This document shows positions 27,801 to 39,553 of a DNA stretch of 64,000 nucleotides, piece after piece. Position numbers and translations under genes: made by a program. Source of the stretch: Blasia pusilla (taxonomy: Eukaryota; Marchantiophyta; Marchantiopsida; Blasiales); NCBI GenBank assembly GCA_050084515.1, contig CM114275.1, positions 26,226,001 through 26,290,000 on the forward strand, in the 5' to 3' direction. Position 1 is the stretch's first letter; each line of letters opens with the position of its first letter. The notes beneath the pieces were generated by a model. It saw only the letters and a list, made by a program, of their open reading frames with translations, was not told where the DNA came from and ran no database searches.

Positions 27801-28350
27801 GGCATCTTGAAAGTCACAGTTGAACTTCTACCAGTTGTGAATCCATAGCAGCATGTTCAAGAGTGGTTATTCATAGCCCTTGCATTGTGATTCTTTCCAG
27901 CCTGAGGTGGTCGAGAAGCTGGTGGCTTTGCGTGAAGGCATTCCACGAAAAGATGCCCGTGAGGTATGCAGTCAACTTCTGTGTGTTATTGTTCTTCAAC
28001 TATGATATGCATAACCTGGCTGTCCAGTTTCTGTCCTTAATGCACTATTGGTCACAGGCTTACATCTAAAGAGCTTTCTTGGAATGCAGTTGTGTCATAG
28101 GACTCTGAAATGTTGGTAGTTCACCAGAGTTCAAATTTTAAATATGATCTGAAAGATTGTGAAAGAAAACCCTTCCAAAATATTTTGCAGCCAGAATGTA
28201 TTGTGAGATGGTTATCATTGTGACATGCAGGTGGTGGCTGAATGCAAAGAGGTATACAATAACAGCTTTGCGAATGGGGAGCTTCCCAAACCAGGACTCG
28301 TTTTCAGCAGACTTACATGCCTCCCGAAGGCATCTTTACGCAGAAAGTAA
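15195..28350 (+). CDS. SEC6: Exocyst complex subunit SEC6
   Basis: Twenty-five exons join in phase to give 760 residues (Arabidopsis SEC6 has about 750): 15195-15323, 15499-15537, 15717-15805, 16635-16725, 17189-17278, 17627-17706, 18335-18427, 19434-19460, 19737-19844, 20093-20252, 20492-20539, 20922-20977, 21098-21206, 21423-21563, 21923-22102, 22826-22909, 23080-23166, 23749-23793, 24085-24163, one of 24479-24548 or 24591-24660, 25131-25218, 25806-25895, 26036-26152, 27901-27963, 28231-28350. SEC6 is a helical core subunit of the octameric exocyst, which tethers secretory vesicles to the plasma membrane and in plants serves polar growth and cytokinesis. Diagnostic stretches are [20 protein letters not shown] at the start, [55 protein letters not shown] and [11 protein letters not shown]. 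Exon 20 exists in two versions, exon 8 is a 27-nt microexon, and intron 23 (1.75 kb) holds repeats. The gene looks intact. Confidence 0.96.
19434..19460 (+). other. SEC6: SEC6 microexon 8 (27 nt)
   Basis: The 27 nt after TGCAG and before GTATCT complete the conserved [10 protein letters not shown] stretch. It enters and leaves in the same phase (two nucleotides of a split codon on each side), so skipping it would remove nine residues without changing the frame. Introns of about 1,000 and 276 nt flank it. Confidence 0.85.
20327..20364 (+). repeat. CCCTTA hexamer array in SEC6 intron 10
   Basis: About six CCTTAC/CCCTTA units with one CTCTTA variant. This is a 6-bp period and not the plant telomere unit CCCTAAA. 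It is just a microsatellite. Confidence 0.8.
21795..21842 (+). repeat. (AAAT)n microsatellite in SEC6 intron 14
   Basis: About 12 AAAT units directly after a run of A. It lies between exons 14 and 15 and well upstream of the exon 15 acceptor. Confidence 0.95.
24479..24660 (+). other. SEC6: Tandem-duplicated SEC6 exon pair (20a/20b)
   Basis: Two 70-nt exons, 24479-24548 and 24591-24660, each follow CAG, begin AGTGGTATGA and are followed by GTGAGT. 20a reads [20 protein letters not shown] and 20b reads [20 protein letters not shown]; 20b is closer to the Arabidopsis sequence. Both enter in phase 1, leave in phase 2 and are free of stops. Only 42 nt separate them, below the usual lower limit for a plant intron. 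Because 70 is not a multiple of three, using both or neither would break the frame. The arrangement fits mutually exclusive exons; the alternative is that 20a is a decaying copy. Confidence 0.85.
26376..27300 (+). repeat. Diverged direct repeats in SEC6 intron 23
   Basis: A stretch at about 26390-26550 (CTTAGTTGGA, GGGATGGGTG, GAAGTGAGGAGAGTTCC, CTTCCAGGTGTCAA) recurs in diverged form at about 27165-27310 (CCTAGTTGGA, GGAATGGGTG, GAAGTGAAGAAGGTACC, TTTCCAAGTTTCAA). The GGGCAGTGAAT motif near 26680 also recurs near 27573. These look like leader or LTR-type sequence of the retroelement whose gag start follows at 27290. Confidence 0.5.
27290..27520 (+). mobile_element. Retroelement gag fragment inside SEC6 intron 23
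   Basis: The plus strand encodes [20 protein letters not shown] and then [20 protein letters not shown]. This closely matches the reverse complement of 62610-62440, the N-terminal gag region of the methyltransferase-bearing element. The match continues to the GTTAGTGATCCAC motif. It is a fragment of the same family, in sense orientation within the host intron, and carries no splice-site disruption. Confidence 0.8.
27447..27513. repeat. Inverted repeat at the end of the intron gag fragment
   Basis: Arms GTGTGTTAGTGATCCAC (27447-27463) and GTGGATCACTAACACAC (27497-27513) are exact reverse complements, with a further TATACACACAC / GTGTGTGTGTAC pairing inside. One arm equals the sequence at about 62411-62430, so the hairpin probably arose by inverted duplication during insertion. 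Confidence 0.9.
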
Positions 28351-31040
28351 CAGACAAGAAGACGATCTTCTTTTTCTCCTTCTCCTTCTTAGGTCCTTAG
28401 GTCTGCTTTTCATGCGGCAGTGTCATCCTTGACATGAGCTGTGCCGTAGTCAGTCAATTGATTAACCAGGTCCCACATTACAGTGACCTGAAATCTGCCC
28501 GGTTATATAGAAACAAGTCCTGGTGGGTGTGGACTATTGGCTTCCTTGCTCTTCGTGTAACATAAATTTGGTGAGGTTCAAAAGATCAATTGAGATCTTC
28601 TGGGTGGAATAGTGGTCTACCAAATCACTTGCCAGCACTATTCATTCTTGCCCTTGTCACTTTCCAGTGACCTTCACTGTTGCTATGTCTGTTGTTTTCT
28701 GATGTGTCAGTGAATGTCCATGGTGCTGCGGGTCCCATGAAAAATGTTACCCGTGGTGGCACAAAAAATCTTAGATTCACATTTCCGTGGGTGAAACAGT
28801 CCGTCTTGAGGCCTCCACTTGGTTGTTCAGATTCTACTCCTACCCGTGACTACATGTAGCTTGTTTTAGGGAGGAAATCGGGTAACATGGCAGAATGGCA
28901 CTATTTGAGAGTGGTGTCAGAAAACTGGCCATCAACAGAATCAACCTGAAGTATATCATGGTCTGCATCGTCCATCTGGAGCTTCAAGAATAAACAAGAT
29001 TGGCACTATTTGAGAAGGGTGTTGGAAAACTGGCCATCAACTGAACCAACCTGAAGTACATCATGGTCTGCATAAAATAAGATTAGTCACGTTGCACTAA
29101 GTTGGTGAGGTGAGTATGCAAGGATACCAGGGCATGGTTTGTGCAAGTGCATCACATAGAAACTATTTTTTCATCTAATCAGACGTGATTTTCTCAAAAA
29201 CTATTAATTATTAATGAGGCTTATTGTAAATCCAGATTAAACTCAGTTAATTCTTATATAGTGTAAAGTTCAATTAGAAATCCTGTTACATCTTTCTCAA
29301 GAAGAAAAAATGTCCCCGAAGTTAGACTTGATATATGAAATGAAAATTCTACTCTCAAATTACACCCTTGCTGATATGTAACATTTTAAACCGTTCACAT
29401 CTGCATAATTTAGAATCAATTTTGGATTATGGGTCAATTCAAAATCTGTCCGATACATCTAAGACCAATTGGGGCATAGGGTCAGGTTTAATCTCACTTA
29501 CGAGGATTTGAACATGGGCAATTCAAATTAACCATCACTCGCCATGGTTTTAAATATATAATTGATCATAACTTTAAAATCTCATGTCAAAGAATTGGTC
29601 TTTGATGAATTTTCTTCTATTATTTGTGAGGAAATACTTCACATTCGTCAAGTTCTTTTATATTCACCAATGGGTATAATAGCAAGCAAAAGTATAATTA
29701 GTCGCAAATCTTCTCATTCTTCCAACTTTTTCCTTAATGAAACATATTCTTGATAGTATCATGGTTAAGTTTGGGGCATTGAAATGTGCATAATAATGCA
29801 TGTGGTGCCTATTCATTATTATGATGCACACACTATAGAAAGAACCAATGATTGAAAAATAAACTAACATGAGTGGTTTAGACTTCAAAATATACCATTG
29901 GACAAGAGCAACTACATATCCTATCTTATATTATTTGAGTAACTCTCAAGACCTACTTGTGTCTTGAGAAGACTTTCGTTTACTAGGTGACGTAATGGTT
30001 ATTGATCTTACACACTATGATTTGGTGTGTCGAGCTCCATATACAAAAGGCTATGTGGTTGAAGCAACATCTCAATCAAGATGTTAATGTAGAGTTATTC
30101 GTTGAGAAATTTGGACATTTATATAGATATCTTTTGACACAATCTTGGAGACCTATATTTACCCTTTCCTCAAAAGAATTATCACCTCGTCCCTTTTTTA
30201 AGTCCTTTGTCACTACTTACTGTTGAGAATGCATTTAGATGTGCACTAGTATTGACCTTGATACATTGGATCACAATGGTCACTTATCTTGCCTTCCATT
30301 CTAGTATATCCAAATATTAGTGTTTATATTAGATTTATATCACTCGTGTCTTTGTTGGATTTATGTCACCATTATCTTTGATATGAAAAGACGATGTCCT
30401 ATACCCCTAGACGAAAGGGACGAAATCACTAGAGGCTCCTACTGCCATAAGTCTACTATTTCATCTCGAGGTGAAAGCATAAAACAAATTAAAATTTTTT
30501 TTATTGGTCTATATTCACGAGAATGCTTATTATTCGCCAGGGGATGAAGCCTGAAGAAGAAATTAATCGTGTAACACTTTTAGTCATGTCTTCTATTGGG
30601 TTTGTGTCAAGTTTTCTCCATTTTCCTTCTAAATTGGTAATTCTTGCCTCTTTTCTCTCTTGGTGTCATGTTGACTTTCCTTGTATTCTAATGAGGTTTC
30701 TTTGTATAAGAAAATGGATGTCAAAGTATCTTATTATCAATGGATGTGGATCCTTATAAAATTTTTATGGGGCTAAATAGATATTTCTTTTTAGAAAAAA
30801 ATTCTACTTCAAGTTTTTACATTTTCTCTTCGAATAATTTTCATATTTCTTTTCTATAGGATTCTTTTGAATGTTAGAAATCTAAGATATTTTATTTTTG
30901 AAAATATATTCGGTACATAGATAACTTAGATTAATAATCTATCTTCCAATTTAGATTATTATTGAAAAATATATGCAGAACCAGATAAAAAATCAAGGAA
31001 AATTAAATTGGTTCACTTCCATAGAAATAATATTGTCTTA
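28351..31040. other. Spacer without a recognised gene
   Basis: After SEC6 the sequence is AT-rich from about 29100. Short open frames at 30002-30226 (+), 30320-30547 (+) and 30523-30759 (+) have no family features that I recognise and may be transposon debris. The 105-bp tandem repeat is listed separately. Confidence 0.5.
28896..29080 (+). repeat. 105-bp tandem duplication downstream of SEC6
   Basis: TGGCACTATTTGAGA starts at 28896 and again at 29001. Both copies share AACTGGCCATCAAC, AACCTGAAGTA and ATCATGGTCTGCAT with a few substitutions. It is non-coding and downstream of the SEC6 stop, possibly near its 3' UTR. Confidence 0.9.
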
Positions 31041-31042
31041 AA

Positions 31043-31206
31043 TATATATTATTATTGGAGAGTGCCTTCTTAATTTGCAAACACTTATTTGTTTGACATG
31101 CGGTAACCGAGCAACAAAAATATTTTTCCCTCTACGGGCAACAAGAATTTTTTTCATGTGCAACATGACTAGATTCTTCACTCTCGTGCATGGCTCGGGC
31201 TGCATT
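31043..31206 (+). mobile_element. Helitron-like copy, 3' end unclear
   Basis: Begins TATATTATTATTGGAGAGTGCC and continues CTTAATTTGCAAACAC, TTTGACATGCGGTAACCGAGCAACAAAA, as does the copy at 55213. Near the end it has CTCTCGTGCATGGCTCGGGC, the hairpin region typical of the 3' end, but no CTAG follows. It is a truncated or decayed copy. Confidence 0.5.
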
Positions 31207-31801
31207 TTTAATTTAATTGAGTAAATTTTTTATTATTTAATTTCCTGATTTTTTATTTAGTTCTGCCTACATTTATTATTGATAAACGTATGCATAAGTA
31301 GATAAACTCTCAAGGAAATTAATTTAGCTCTCGTCTAGAGGAATAATATTGTCTTTCATTGAAAAAAAGCCAATCATCCTAATTTTTTTTTCTCCGAAGC
31401 ATTGTTTCTCGAGTGATTGGTAAAATTCATAATTATGTTGTCCGGAAAACCATTTGCTTATGTTCTTGCTCCCAACAACAAGATTGGTTTGGATTGTAAA
31501 AGGTCTTGGATTGGTATAATGTGTGTACTTCTTGGAGTAAAATAATTGGACACCATAGTGTGCATTCGCTATACTAATGTACAACCCATAGAAGGCGCAA
31601 AAATAATTCATAAACCTTTTCTCACTAACCATTCCCATGTATCAAGGAAAAACACATTCCAATAGATTCAATTCTCTTTCTAGTAATAATCTAGACTAAT
31701 CATGCACAAATGATAAATAATCTCAATTACCCATCACCGTCTACAACTGAGCTTAGATAGTTTCACGACATGTTTTTCTTCAAGTTACCTATCTAACCAT
31801 A

Positions 31802-32009
31802 CTAGTCGGCAGTCCGCGCCGTGCACGAGTGAGGGAACTAATCATGTCGTACACAATTTTTTTCGTTACTACTCATAGAATGAGAAACATTTTCTTACTT
31901 CCAAATTGACACATATAGAATGAGAAACATTTTCTTAATGCTAAATTGACACATATCAAAGGGAGAAGTGCTTTTGAATCAGGAAGGCACTCTCCGATGA
32001 TAATACACT
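31802..32009 (-). mobile_element. Helitron-like copy on the minus strand
   Basis: On the minus strand the 3' end reads CTCACTCGTGCACGGCGCGG then ACTGCCGACTAG before a T. The 5' part, GTATTATCATCGGAGAGTGCC, matches the family start, although its first TC is degraded. About 208 bp and non-coding. It ends about 230 bp beyond the stop codon of the transporter gene. Confidence 0.6.
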
Positions 32010-32239
32010 TATTTCCCCCATTTGTGAATTTGTCCCGCCTGATCTCATTGCAGCAACATAGATCTGTTGTTTCCAGGAAGCTCCTTGTGTTTGCTGGGCC
32101 TCAGTGCAGCAGTATAGATCTGATGTTTCGAGGAAGCTCCTCGTGTTTCCAGCGCCTGGAGATCGGATCGGACAGACGGAGCCTTGGTAGACATGGCGTA
32201 TTGTGCTCTCTCTGTTGATAGATACGATGGATGCGCTCG

Positions 32240-35200
32240 CTACGATGGCTCCTGCAAATCTGGTGGAAAATCAGACAACGGGCGACCAGTAGTCTCCAAC
32301 GGGAGGTTCGACGCCATGACGGATGCCGCCGCTGTCACCAGCGTGAAAACGCCTATTGCCAGTGGTTGTTGGCAGCTCTCCACGAGATACACTGCAACGA
32401 GGGGGCACAGAATTCCCCCTACCCTTCCGAAAGCGTTGGCGATGCCCAGTCCAGTCGACCTTACACTGGTTGGATATACCTGCTCCCACGGCCCTCCCAC
32501 ACGACTCGTTCAGTTCCAAAGTCGACGGAACTGTTCAGATTGCAGGCGCTATGATTTCGAGATCGGATTCCTTTCTGAATTCTAGGGGCTTCTGAGTGCG
32601 AGGGAATCCGCGAGAAAGTTTTGCGTCTACGGTAAGGAGGAGATCAGAAAGACTGGAGGGACGGATTTGTACCAACCTCTGGTGCATATATATATAGGAC
32701 TGTGAAGGCGCCCATTATGCTGGCTCGTGCGCCGAAAAGCAAACCAGTGGTGAGAATTTCCCCTTGTGGCTGGAGCAATGGCAGCAGGAAAAGCCCACAC
32801 AGGGCAAACAACCCTGCCATTGAGGGCTTCCTTCCATATTTGTCAGCAACGCTTGCTGCTACAGCCAATCCCGGAAGTTCTGGAAATGCAGTTGACAATC
32901 TTCAGACTACTGAAAAACCAAGTGCGGTACTATAACGAAGTGAGTAATCCATCATCCATTTGCTTTCGTCGATTGGCCCGAGATCCAAGCGGGCATAGTT
33001 CCTAATCCATCTCGACCAATCCCCTAACCTGACCTTGGCTCTTCAAATTTCATGGAGAAACTGGGTTTAAGCCCCGGGTGCACACTGACTAAGCTAAGGC
33101 TGCGAGTTCATACTTGTGCAATGTCGGGATTGTTCTTTCAAAATCTCTCTCACGTGCCCACTTCGGAAAGTAAAGCTCTAAGGCATACACACAGTCCATT
33201 CACTCTATGACGCGATTTCATGTAGAATGTGGATGGAAGTATGGAAATGAAGAAACTGATGTGTGATACGTACCAGCAAGGCTTGTTACAAATACGTCTC
33301 TGTAGAGACTTCCGGCAGCTGCATCTGGAGATGATTGAACAGCAACGTCAACAACACAGCCACCAGCTCCAGCACTGAGCTGAGAAGAAAGTAGAACCAG
33401 ACCATAGTAGGTGAAAGCATTTGCTAGAAAGACCGACCAAAGTAGAAGAGTTGACCGAATCAATGAAGGTGATAGAAGCAAGGAACATTGAGGGAAGGGT
33501 TCTAGAGCTGTTGTTGAGGAAGACAACGGTTGCTGCTCCACTTCCCAAACACGCGGCGAACCCTGAAATCCATCTTCATCTGGCACCACAAGTTTTGACT
33601 CTGACCCATCTGCATCTTTCTTCCGGTTCCCAACTTGTGCATACTCCACATCTTCCAGCTGCCCGTCCGTCAATTCAATCCCAATCCCCATTGATAGAGA
33701 TGACAGCAGTGTTCCTGATGGAAGAGTTTTCCCATTCACAAGTGCCATTCTTTGGAGGACATTCGTGGCACCCTTCACTTCTCCTTTCGCTGCAAGATAC
33801 CTTGGAGATTCTGGGACTAGGGGATAAAACACTAGGAGAACCGCTAGAGGAAGTGAGGACAATCCCAGAAGCCACCTCCAGCCTGAGTGAGGCATTACAG
33901 CCTATCAGCAGGGACAACAACACCTAACTATCAGTATTATGTGTGATGCACATCAGACACACGACTATGAGCGTTGCTTGAAGATAGAAGTGTCCCTGGA
34001 ATAGAAAAACAAACTTCCACCATCCCCTGGACAAAAGTAACCCACAAGCAATAGTTAATGAGCTTTGAAAACGAGGCTTATTGAATCATGGGTAATCAGC
34101 TGGTGCCTTGACAATTGAAGTAAATGCATGCATCAAGTTGAAATTTCTTGCATCCTAACTCTCAGTACGAGTAGTAGTTCAGCATACCCAAGCCAACAAG
34201 GCCTCCAGAACTGAACCCAGCGTCCAAAAGCATGACACGACGACCATCCATAGCCCGCGATTAGAAGAAGGAACAAATTCCAGAAACCAAGTAGAGACTA
34301 CTGGCCCTCCTCCGAGCCCCAAACCAACAAACCCACGCAGAAGTACCAGCGTCGCATAGTTTGGGGACAAGGAACTGAGGAGGCCCGCAACAAATGTCAG
34401 CACTGCAGTGCCAAAGAAGCCGACTCTGATAAGCAGAAGACAAGCAGAGAGTAAGCCACATATTGATCAATAAGCCATCAAGGACGAAGTCATTCCTCTC
34501 TGCTCAGCATTGACTACGATCTGCCGTCTCTGATCATGACAACCATTCTCTTCTTGCCCCTCCCACAGAAGCGCACGCCAAAGATGATGGCACCAAGACC
34601 TTCCAGTCCCTGGTGAACCTACAGGGTGATTATGCGCCTTCTTTTGATGACCAAAGTGGTAAAACATGAGATAGAGAGGTAAGCAGCCTCCAATGGTTAG
34701 CTCTTACATATTACGATTTCACTATCCTTTTTCAGACATTAAAAGAGAGTACACACCCACGAACACAATTTTCTGAGACATTCGGGAGTCATAAAATTCT
34801 CTACTGTTGTACGTATGGACTCAAGATTTCTTTTCCCACCCTTTGTGGGTGTAACTTCACTCGAAAAAGAGCTGTAAGAGGATGAATGTGCGAAAGGTGA
34901 CTGAAGGAAGTAAACAGAGTCAGAGAGACCAAGCGGCAGAGACATGGAAAAAGGAGATTTTCATCTTTTTTCCCTCTTCATGTTTCCCATAGCCAAAGAG
35001 CCACCCATATCAGGGCCAGGTCATAATCACTCTGGAAACATCTTATCTTACGTCTGATTTCATCAAATGGGCTTGGACCCAGTGAATACATGAAGCACAG
35101 ATATCAATAATAACTAGAGGTGCTTCTCCAAGGCTGCTATTCACATCTCTTTTGCCAGCTACGAGGCTGCTTAGTCAACAAAATCTTACAGATCATAGAC

Positions 35201-36108
35201 AACTGGATGGGCAGAGATTTAACAACCTTCTGCCTCTTGCATCAGAAAGAACTCCCCATGAGTAAGCTCCGACCATCATGCCCACAAATACAACACTGGT
35301 GATAAGGCTCTCTTGTTGAGGCGACAAATTCCACACATCCTTGAGTGAGGGTCCAACAAAAGAAAGCAGCATCATCTCCATGGCCTCTGCTGTCCAGGCC
35401 ATCCCTGCATAAATCAACAGAAACTTCTGGAAATCTCCAAAACCAACAGCCTCAATCGCTTCGTCCACGGTAAACTCCTGCTTCGATAGTGTTTCTATCT
35501 CTTTCAGCTGTCCATCCGATGCACATACACACGGCAGCGTATAGATTCAGTAAGGCACTCAGGAGAAAAGAAGTTTCCGATGAAAGTCACGGTAGCTGAT
35601 AGATGCATAGTACATGTAAATATTCAGGCTTTTTCTTGGAGCCTTATGATATGGGACTTACGATGTAGCTTTCGTAAAACAGGAAATCCAAGCATCGAGA
35701 TCCCTGAAATCTGACATGTGAGAAAGAATGACTGGATATTTTCCGAATCCCTCTCTTACAAGACTCGTAATACCAAAACAAGGAATAGACAGGTATACCA
35801 CAACGCTTGATGAATTGAAAACCACAGACAGAAATTAAGAGCGTAGCCTGAGAGCATCATTACCCTACCAGCTCCTCTGCGGACTTCAGAATCCCTGCGT
35901 TCCTTCCTACGTCATAAAAGCTGAGAAATCATACGCAAGGGTCCAAAGTACAAAATGAGAAGGTAAATTACCTAGTGACGGATGCCACGCAGGAGGATAG
36001 GAAGAATGAAGTGGATATACTAACCGTTGAATTCTCCCGTGCTTCTCTCTGAACGAAGCATTTGCTGGTAAGACGATGCTCATGACGACCCCCAACTTTC
36101 CGGTCCAT
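32240..36108 (-). CDS. OCT7: MFS transporter, organic cation/carnitine transporter 7 (NiaP-like)
   Basis: Five well-supported exons on the minus strand, 35507-35227, 34425-34188, 33901-33274, 32879-32677 and 32479-32240, join in phase to give 529 residues. Close relatives are plant OCT7 (At3g13050) and bacterial NiaP nicotinate transporters; the plant protein is linked to uptake of nicotinate or related organic cations at a membrane. Seen: TVDEAIEAVGFGDFQKFL, AEAMEMMLLSFVGP, SDARGRR after helix 2, VGLGLGGGPVVSTWFLEFVP, PESPRYL after helix 6, DKYGRKPS, YIYAPE then VYPTSVRSTGLG, and RVGGILCPLVAVY. The loop between helices 6 and 7 is long. The N-terminus is uncertain: an in-frame exon ending at 36025 with an ATG at 36108, and an optional 42-nt exon 35703-35662, can be joined to 35507 without a shift. 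The conserved protein itself is intact. Confidence 0.88.
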
Positions 36109-36509
36109 TGGTTCATGGAGCCGTATTCTTCGCCTTTGGGATGAGAGAATTAGTCTCCTCTTAGAAATATGACTTCTAATTCCGAACCTGCATTCGAGCG
36201 TGCCGACTAGTTTCTGATTATCCAAGGAACATGGCCGCACTCTATCGAGATCCGAAGGGATTTGCGTGTTCATCGCATTCAGGGAACATGGCGACGAATG
36301 CCAGTACGCACGAGGAAGGAGAACTGAACGAACTGACTGAAGCGACATTTTTCACCCTAGTACAGCCAAGCCAGACGCATTGGGATTACGAAAGTTAGTC
36401 TCTTTCTCCAATTCAGAGAGATAATTGAGAATCGGACAAGTACCGAGAGGACTTCGCCGATGAAGAGGTTATGATAGAGTCCTCTTCAGTGATGTACAAG
36501 TGGTCTAGG

Positions 36510-36974
36510 CTACGCCAGTTTTATCAGCTTATGATCAGCATTGTAGTATACCCCACGAGGCTGTTTACGCTCTCGGTAACATATCCAAGTGCAATCCGGT
36601 TCGACATCTGGATACGTGGTCTGGGAGCGTGGCAAGAGAAGAGAAGGGCAGTTTCTCTGGTAGATGTCACAGGCCTTGGAGGCCCTCTGTGGAGCAGGGC
36701 GGTGCAGACCTACAAGCTCACACAGGAGGGGATGGGACCGCGCGAGTTTCTTATGATTCCGGTTTGGGAACTTGGAGTAGTTTATGTGACTGACTGTTGT
36801 ATGATACGCCTCGTAGACAATTCTGTCAGATGAATGCAGCACATTTACAGGAGCTTCAAGAGGCGGGTATCTTCGAAATACTGGTAGCGGTGATGATTGC
36901 AATCGTGGTGAATGTCTCTCCTCCTCCTCGTCTTCTTCTTCTTCAAAGTCACCTCCATACTCCTCGCCTTTCAT
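36510..36974 (-). other. Unassigned open frame with an acidic start
   Basis: A 154-codon minus-strand frame starts with an acidic EEEEDEEEE run and shows no family motif. A 120-codon plus-strand frame (36471-36833) overlaps it. Neither has convincing splice neighbours. It may be chance, a uORF-rich leader or an unknown gene. The stretch 37030-38480 holds further short frames but nothing I recognise apart from the ACGTG cluster. Confidence 0.15.
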
Positions 36975-37863
36975 TCTCTCATGACCTGAATCTCTGCCAA
37001 GGTGCGCAAAATTTTGCTAAGTAACGAAATGAAAAACCAGCGAAGTCAGATTACTGTCCGTCCGTCTCCAATTGCTCACCGGGAACTGGAATTTTTGGAG
37101 ATTCTGACTCGTCTCCCAATCCTTTTTACGGTGCTTTCACAATGAGCTTCCGCAGGCAGTGAGGGATGGATACCGTCCTTCTGACTCAGCGAAGTGGTGG
37201 TCTTTCAAACGAGTAGACGGAAGCCGTGGAAATGACGGCTCTCTCTCTCATTTCAAATTGTTGCCCGATTCGAAAATCAAAATCCCATAGCATCCGTGGA
37301 CAATGACAACTTCGTCCATTCATCCTCACATCATTGCAATTTCGACTCTCGTGGCACTCTCGGCTCCCCGTGGACAAGAAAACTGCTCCTCCAGCTCCAC
37401 TCTTCACCAAACTACTTTCAAATGCGCCATCCAATCCCGTCTAACTCGACAAACAGCCCTGCACTTCCTGTTTCAGCGCTTGAACGACACCAAACACCCC
37501 AAGATCTCATCTCTATAGCCCCAATGTTCCAATTCTCGCACGAAATTTCAAAATCCCGAATCGCGCTTCGGAACCTCTCACAGTGTACAGGAGTTCCCAG
37601 ACTACCAGCTCCACAGCGTCAGCCTCTCAGCGCCCCTTTCCGTCAATGACCTTCCACCCTTCCGCAATCTGCAACCACTGCCTACCACCATCCCGACGGT
37701 TTCACTGTGAACGTCGCGAGGCAAATCGAAACCGGAGCTGCAGATCTTTCAGCCCCTACCCCCATCAACTCACTTTCGACTCAAACTTCGAAAAGCCGCA
37801 CTTTTCCTTTTCTGCTGCTCTGAGCGACTTCTGAGGTCCTCTTTCTCTCTCTGTCTCTGGCTC

Positions 37864-38045
37864 CTGAGACGTTGAGAGCTGACGTGGCGACGAGAAATGC
37901 GATGTACGACTCCACGTGTCGCTTCCTCAGTCTCTTCGCCTCCGACTGAAACCTTTCTTGATTGAGAGCTGACCAGCTTTGTCACGTGGCGGATAGAGGC
38001 GCCACGATCCACTCCACGTGTCGCTCCCTCCGTCTTCGCCTCCTA
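37864..38045 (+). promoter_or_regulatory. Cluster of ACGTG (G-box/ABRE-like) boxes in a tandem duplication
   Basis: An imperfect tandem repeat of about 110 bp carries GAGAGCTGACGTGGCG, ACTCCACGTGTCGCTTCC, then GAGAGCTGACC, GTCACGTGGCGG and ACTCCACGTGTCGCTCCC, each unit followed by CTTCGCCTCC. Four ACGTG cores within 180 bp, three of them CACGTG, is well above expectation. In plants bZIP and bHLH factors bind such boxes, including in ABA and light responses. Which gene it serves is unclear; the nearest start is the transporter, about 1.9 kb away. Confidence 0.5.
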
Positions 38046-39392
38046 CTCCAAGCGGTGAATTACGGGAGAAAGGACTTAGGGTTACACGCACTTAAGTCGC
38101 GTGGATTTGAGTTAAATGTTCTTATCCACTTGTCTAACATCGCCAAGATGTTTTTGTGCTTAAAAGTTTTGGGGGAAAAAAATAATCGTCAACCGCCGTG
38201 ATTCTCAGGATTTTATGCCTTGCGATACAATATACATATAACGCATGGATATTAAGTAACTTTTAGTTTTTGGACTAATATCAGAGATTCCACGCAATGT
38301 ACGGACTATATGTTTTAGAATGTTACGGGTTGAGAGAGCTATTGGGATGTGGCCCTTAAATTTGAGGTTTAGGGACTATTTTTCATTTCTTTTGTAAGTG
38401 TGAATTTCCATTGTTAGGAAGAATTTTAAAATAATTTAATGAAATTTTGACCTTCCTACGTACAATGTTTTCATAGATCCGGAGTCACGAGTAGTGCTGG
38501 TGCGCACTTTTCGTGAATTTCCGATCTAGCAGGGGAAGTTCCGGCAGGACTTCCGGCGAGCGTTGAACATGTATCAGAGTTTTACGGGGCGAGACTTGGG
38601 CTGACGGTGCTTGTCTGGATTCCAGCAGGAATTTTCCGAAATATGGCGGAGGGCCGACTGAATCCGGCAGAAGACGAAGGCTTCCCAGAATAAGCCTCTC
38701 GGTTTGCTGTTGCTTTAATTCCCGACGACCGGAAATCAAATACGTAGGTGGCATAGGGGGATTGGATGGCATGATGGACGGTTGGATGGAGATTAGTTTT
38801 TCATGCAGAGATCCGCACTGTCAAAACTTAGTGGGATGGTGGTGAATCCTAACCCGTATGCGCCTTTAGCCGTCCGATCTCCATCGACGGCTTTCTAGCC
38901 ACAAGTTACGGGGGAAGCTGTGGCTGCGGTCCTGCGGAGCCTGGGCCCTGGGGGTAGTACGCCGAGGAGGCCCTCCGCCCCCTCCTCATTCGACGAGTTT
39001 TCATCTCCTCTCAGGCTTGCAGCCTTGCCCCAACGTCTCCCGTCAACGTTTGCTCATGCGCGGCAGCTCTGCTCGACGTCTGCTTTTGCAAGACAGCCTT
39101 GCCAGCCTGATTTTTGGACTTGCCAGCATTCTCGTCGACGTCCGCTCCAACGCAGGAGCTCTACCACTCCGAATGTTTGATTTTTTGCCGCTCTCTGATT
39201 TGCTGCTTCTCATTTTTTGCTTCTTTGATGCTCTACGCTTTTCCTCCGCAAATCCGTACTTCAATTTAGCATTATTGTATTTTCTGTTTCGTTTTTCAAT
39301 AACATGATTTGGCTTTTGATTCACAGTGAACCCCGTTGAAGTCTTGAAGTTGCAAATCGGCTTTTGTTATAGCCGTTTTGCATCTGGTCTCC

Positions 39393-39467
39393 CGAGTGTC
39401 ATACTTACAAAACGGGTCTCCCGACTGTCATACTTAGGGATTGGTTCAATCCGACTGTCATATTTGG
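39393..39467 (+). repeat. Three short direct repeats upstream of the hAT remnant
   Basis: CTCCCGAGTGTCATACTTAC, CTCCCGACTGTCATACTTAG and AATCCGACTGTCATATTTGG follow one another within about 75 bp. They may be subterminal repeats of the hAT element, where transposase usually binds, but no terminal inverted repeat was found. Confidence 0.5.
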
Positions 39468-39553
39468 GTAGTGGATTCAATTTCCAGCTTGCAGAGGTTA
39501 GCACCTTTTTTCACAAATACTCAGATGTTTAGATTAAGTTTACTGAAGTAAAG

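Noticed and set aside
32184-33927. Plus-strand open frames of 107-168 codons
   Set aside because: They are antisense to the transporter exons, which are supported by homology and consistent splice phase on the minus strand.
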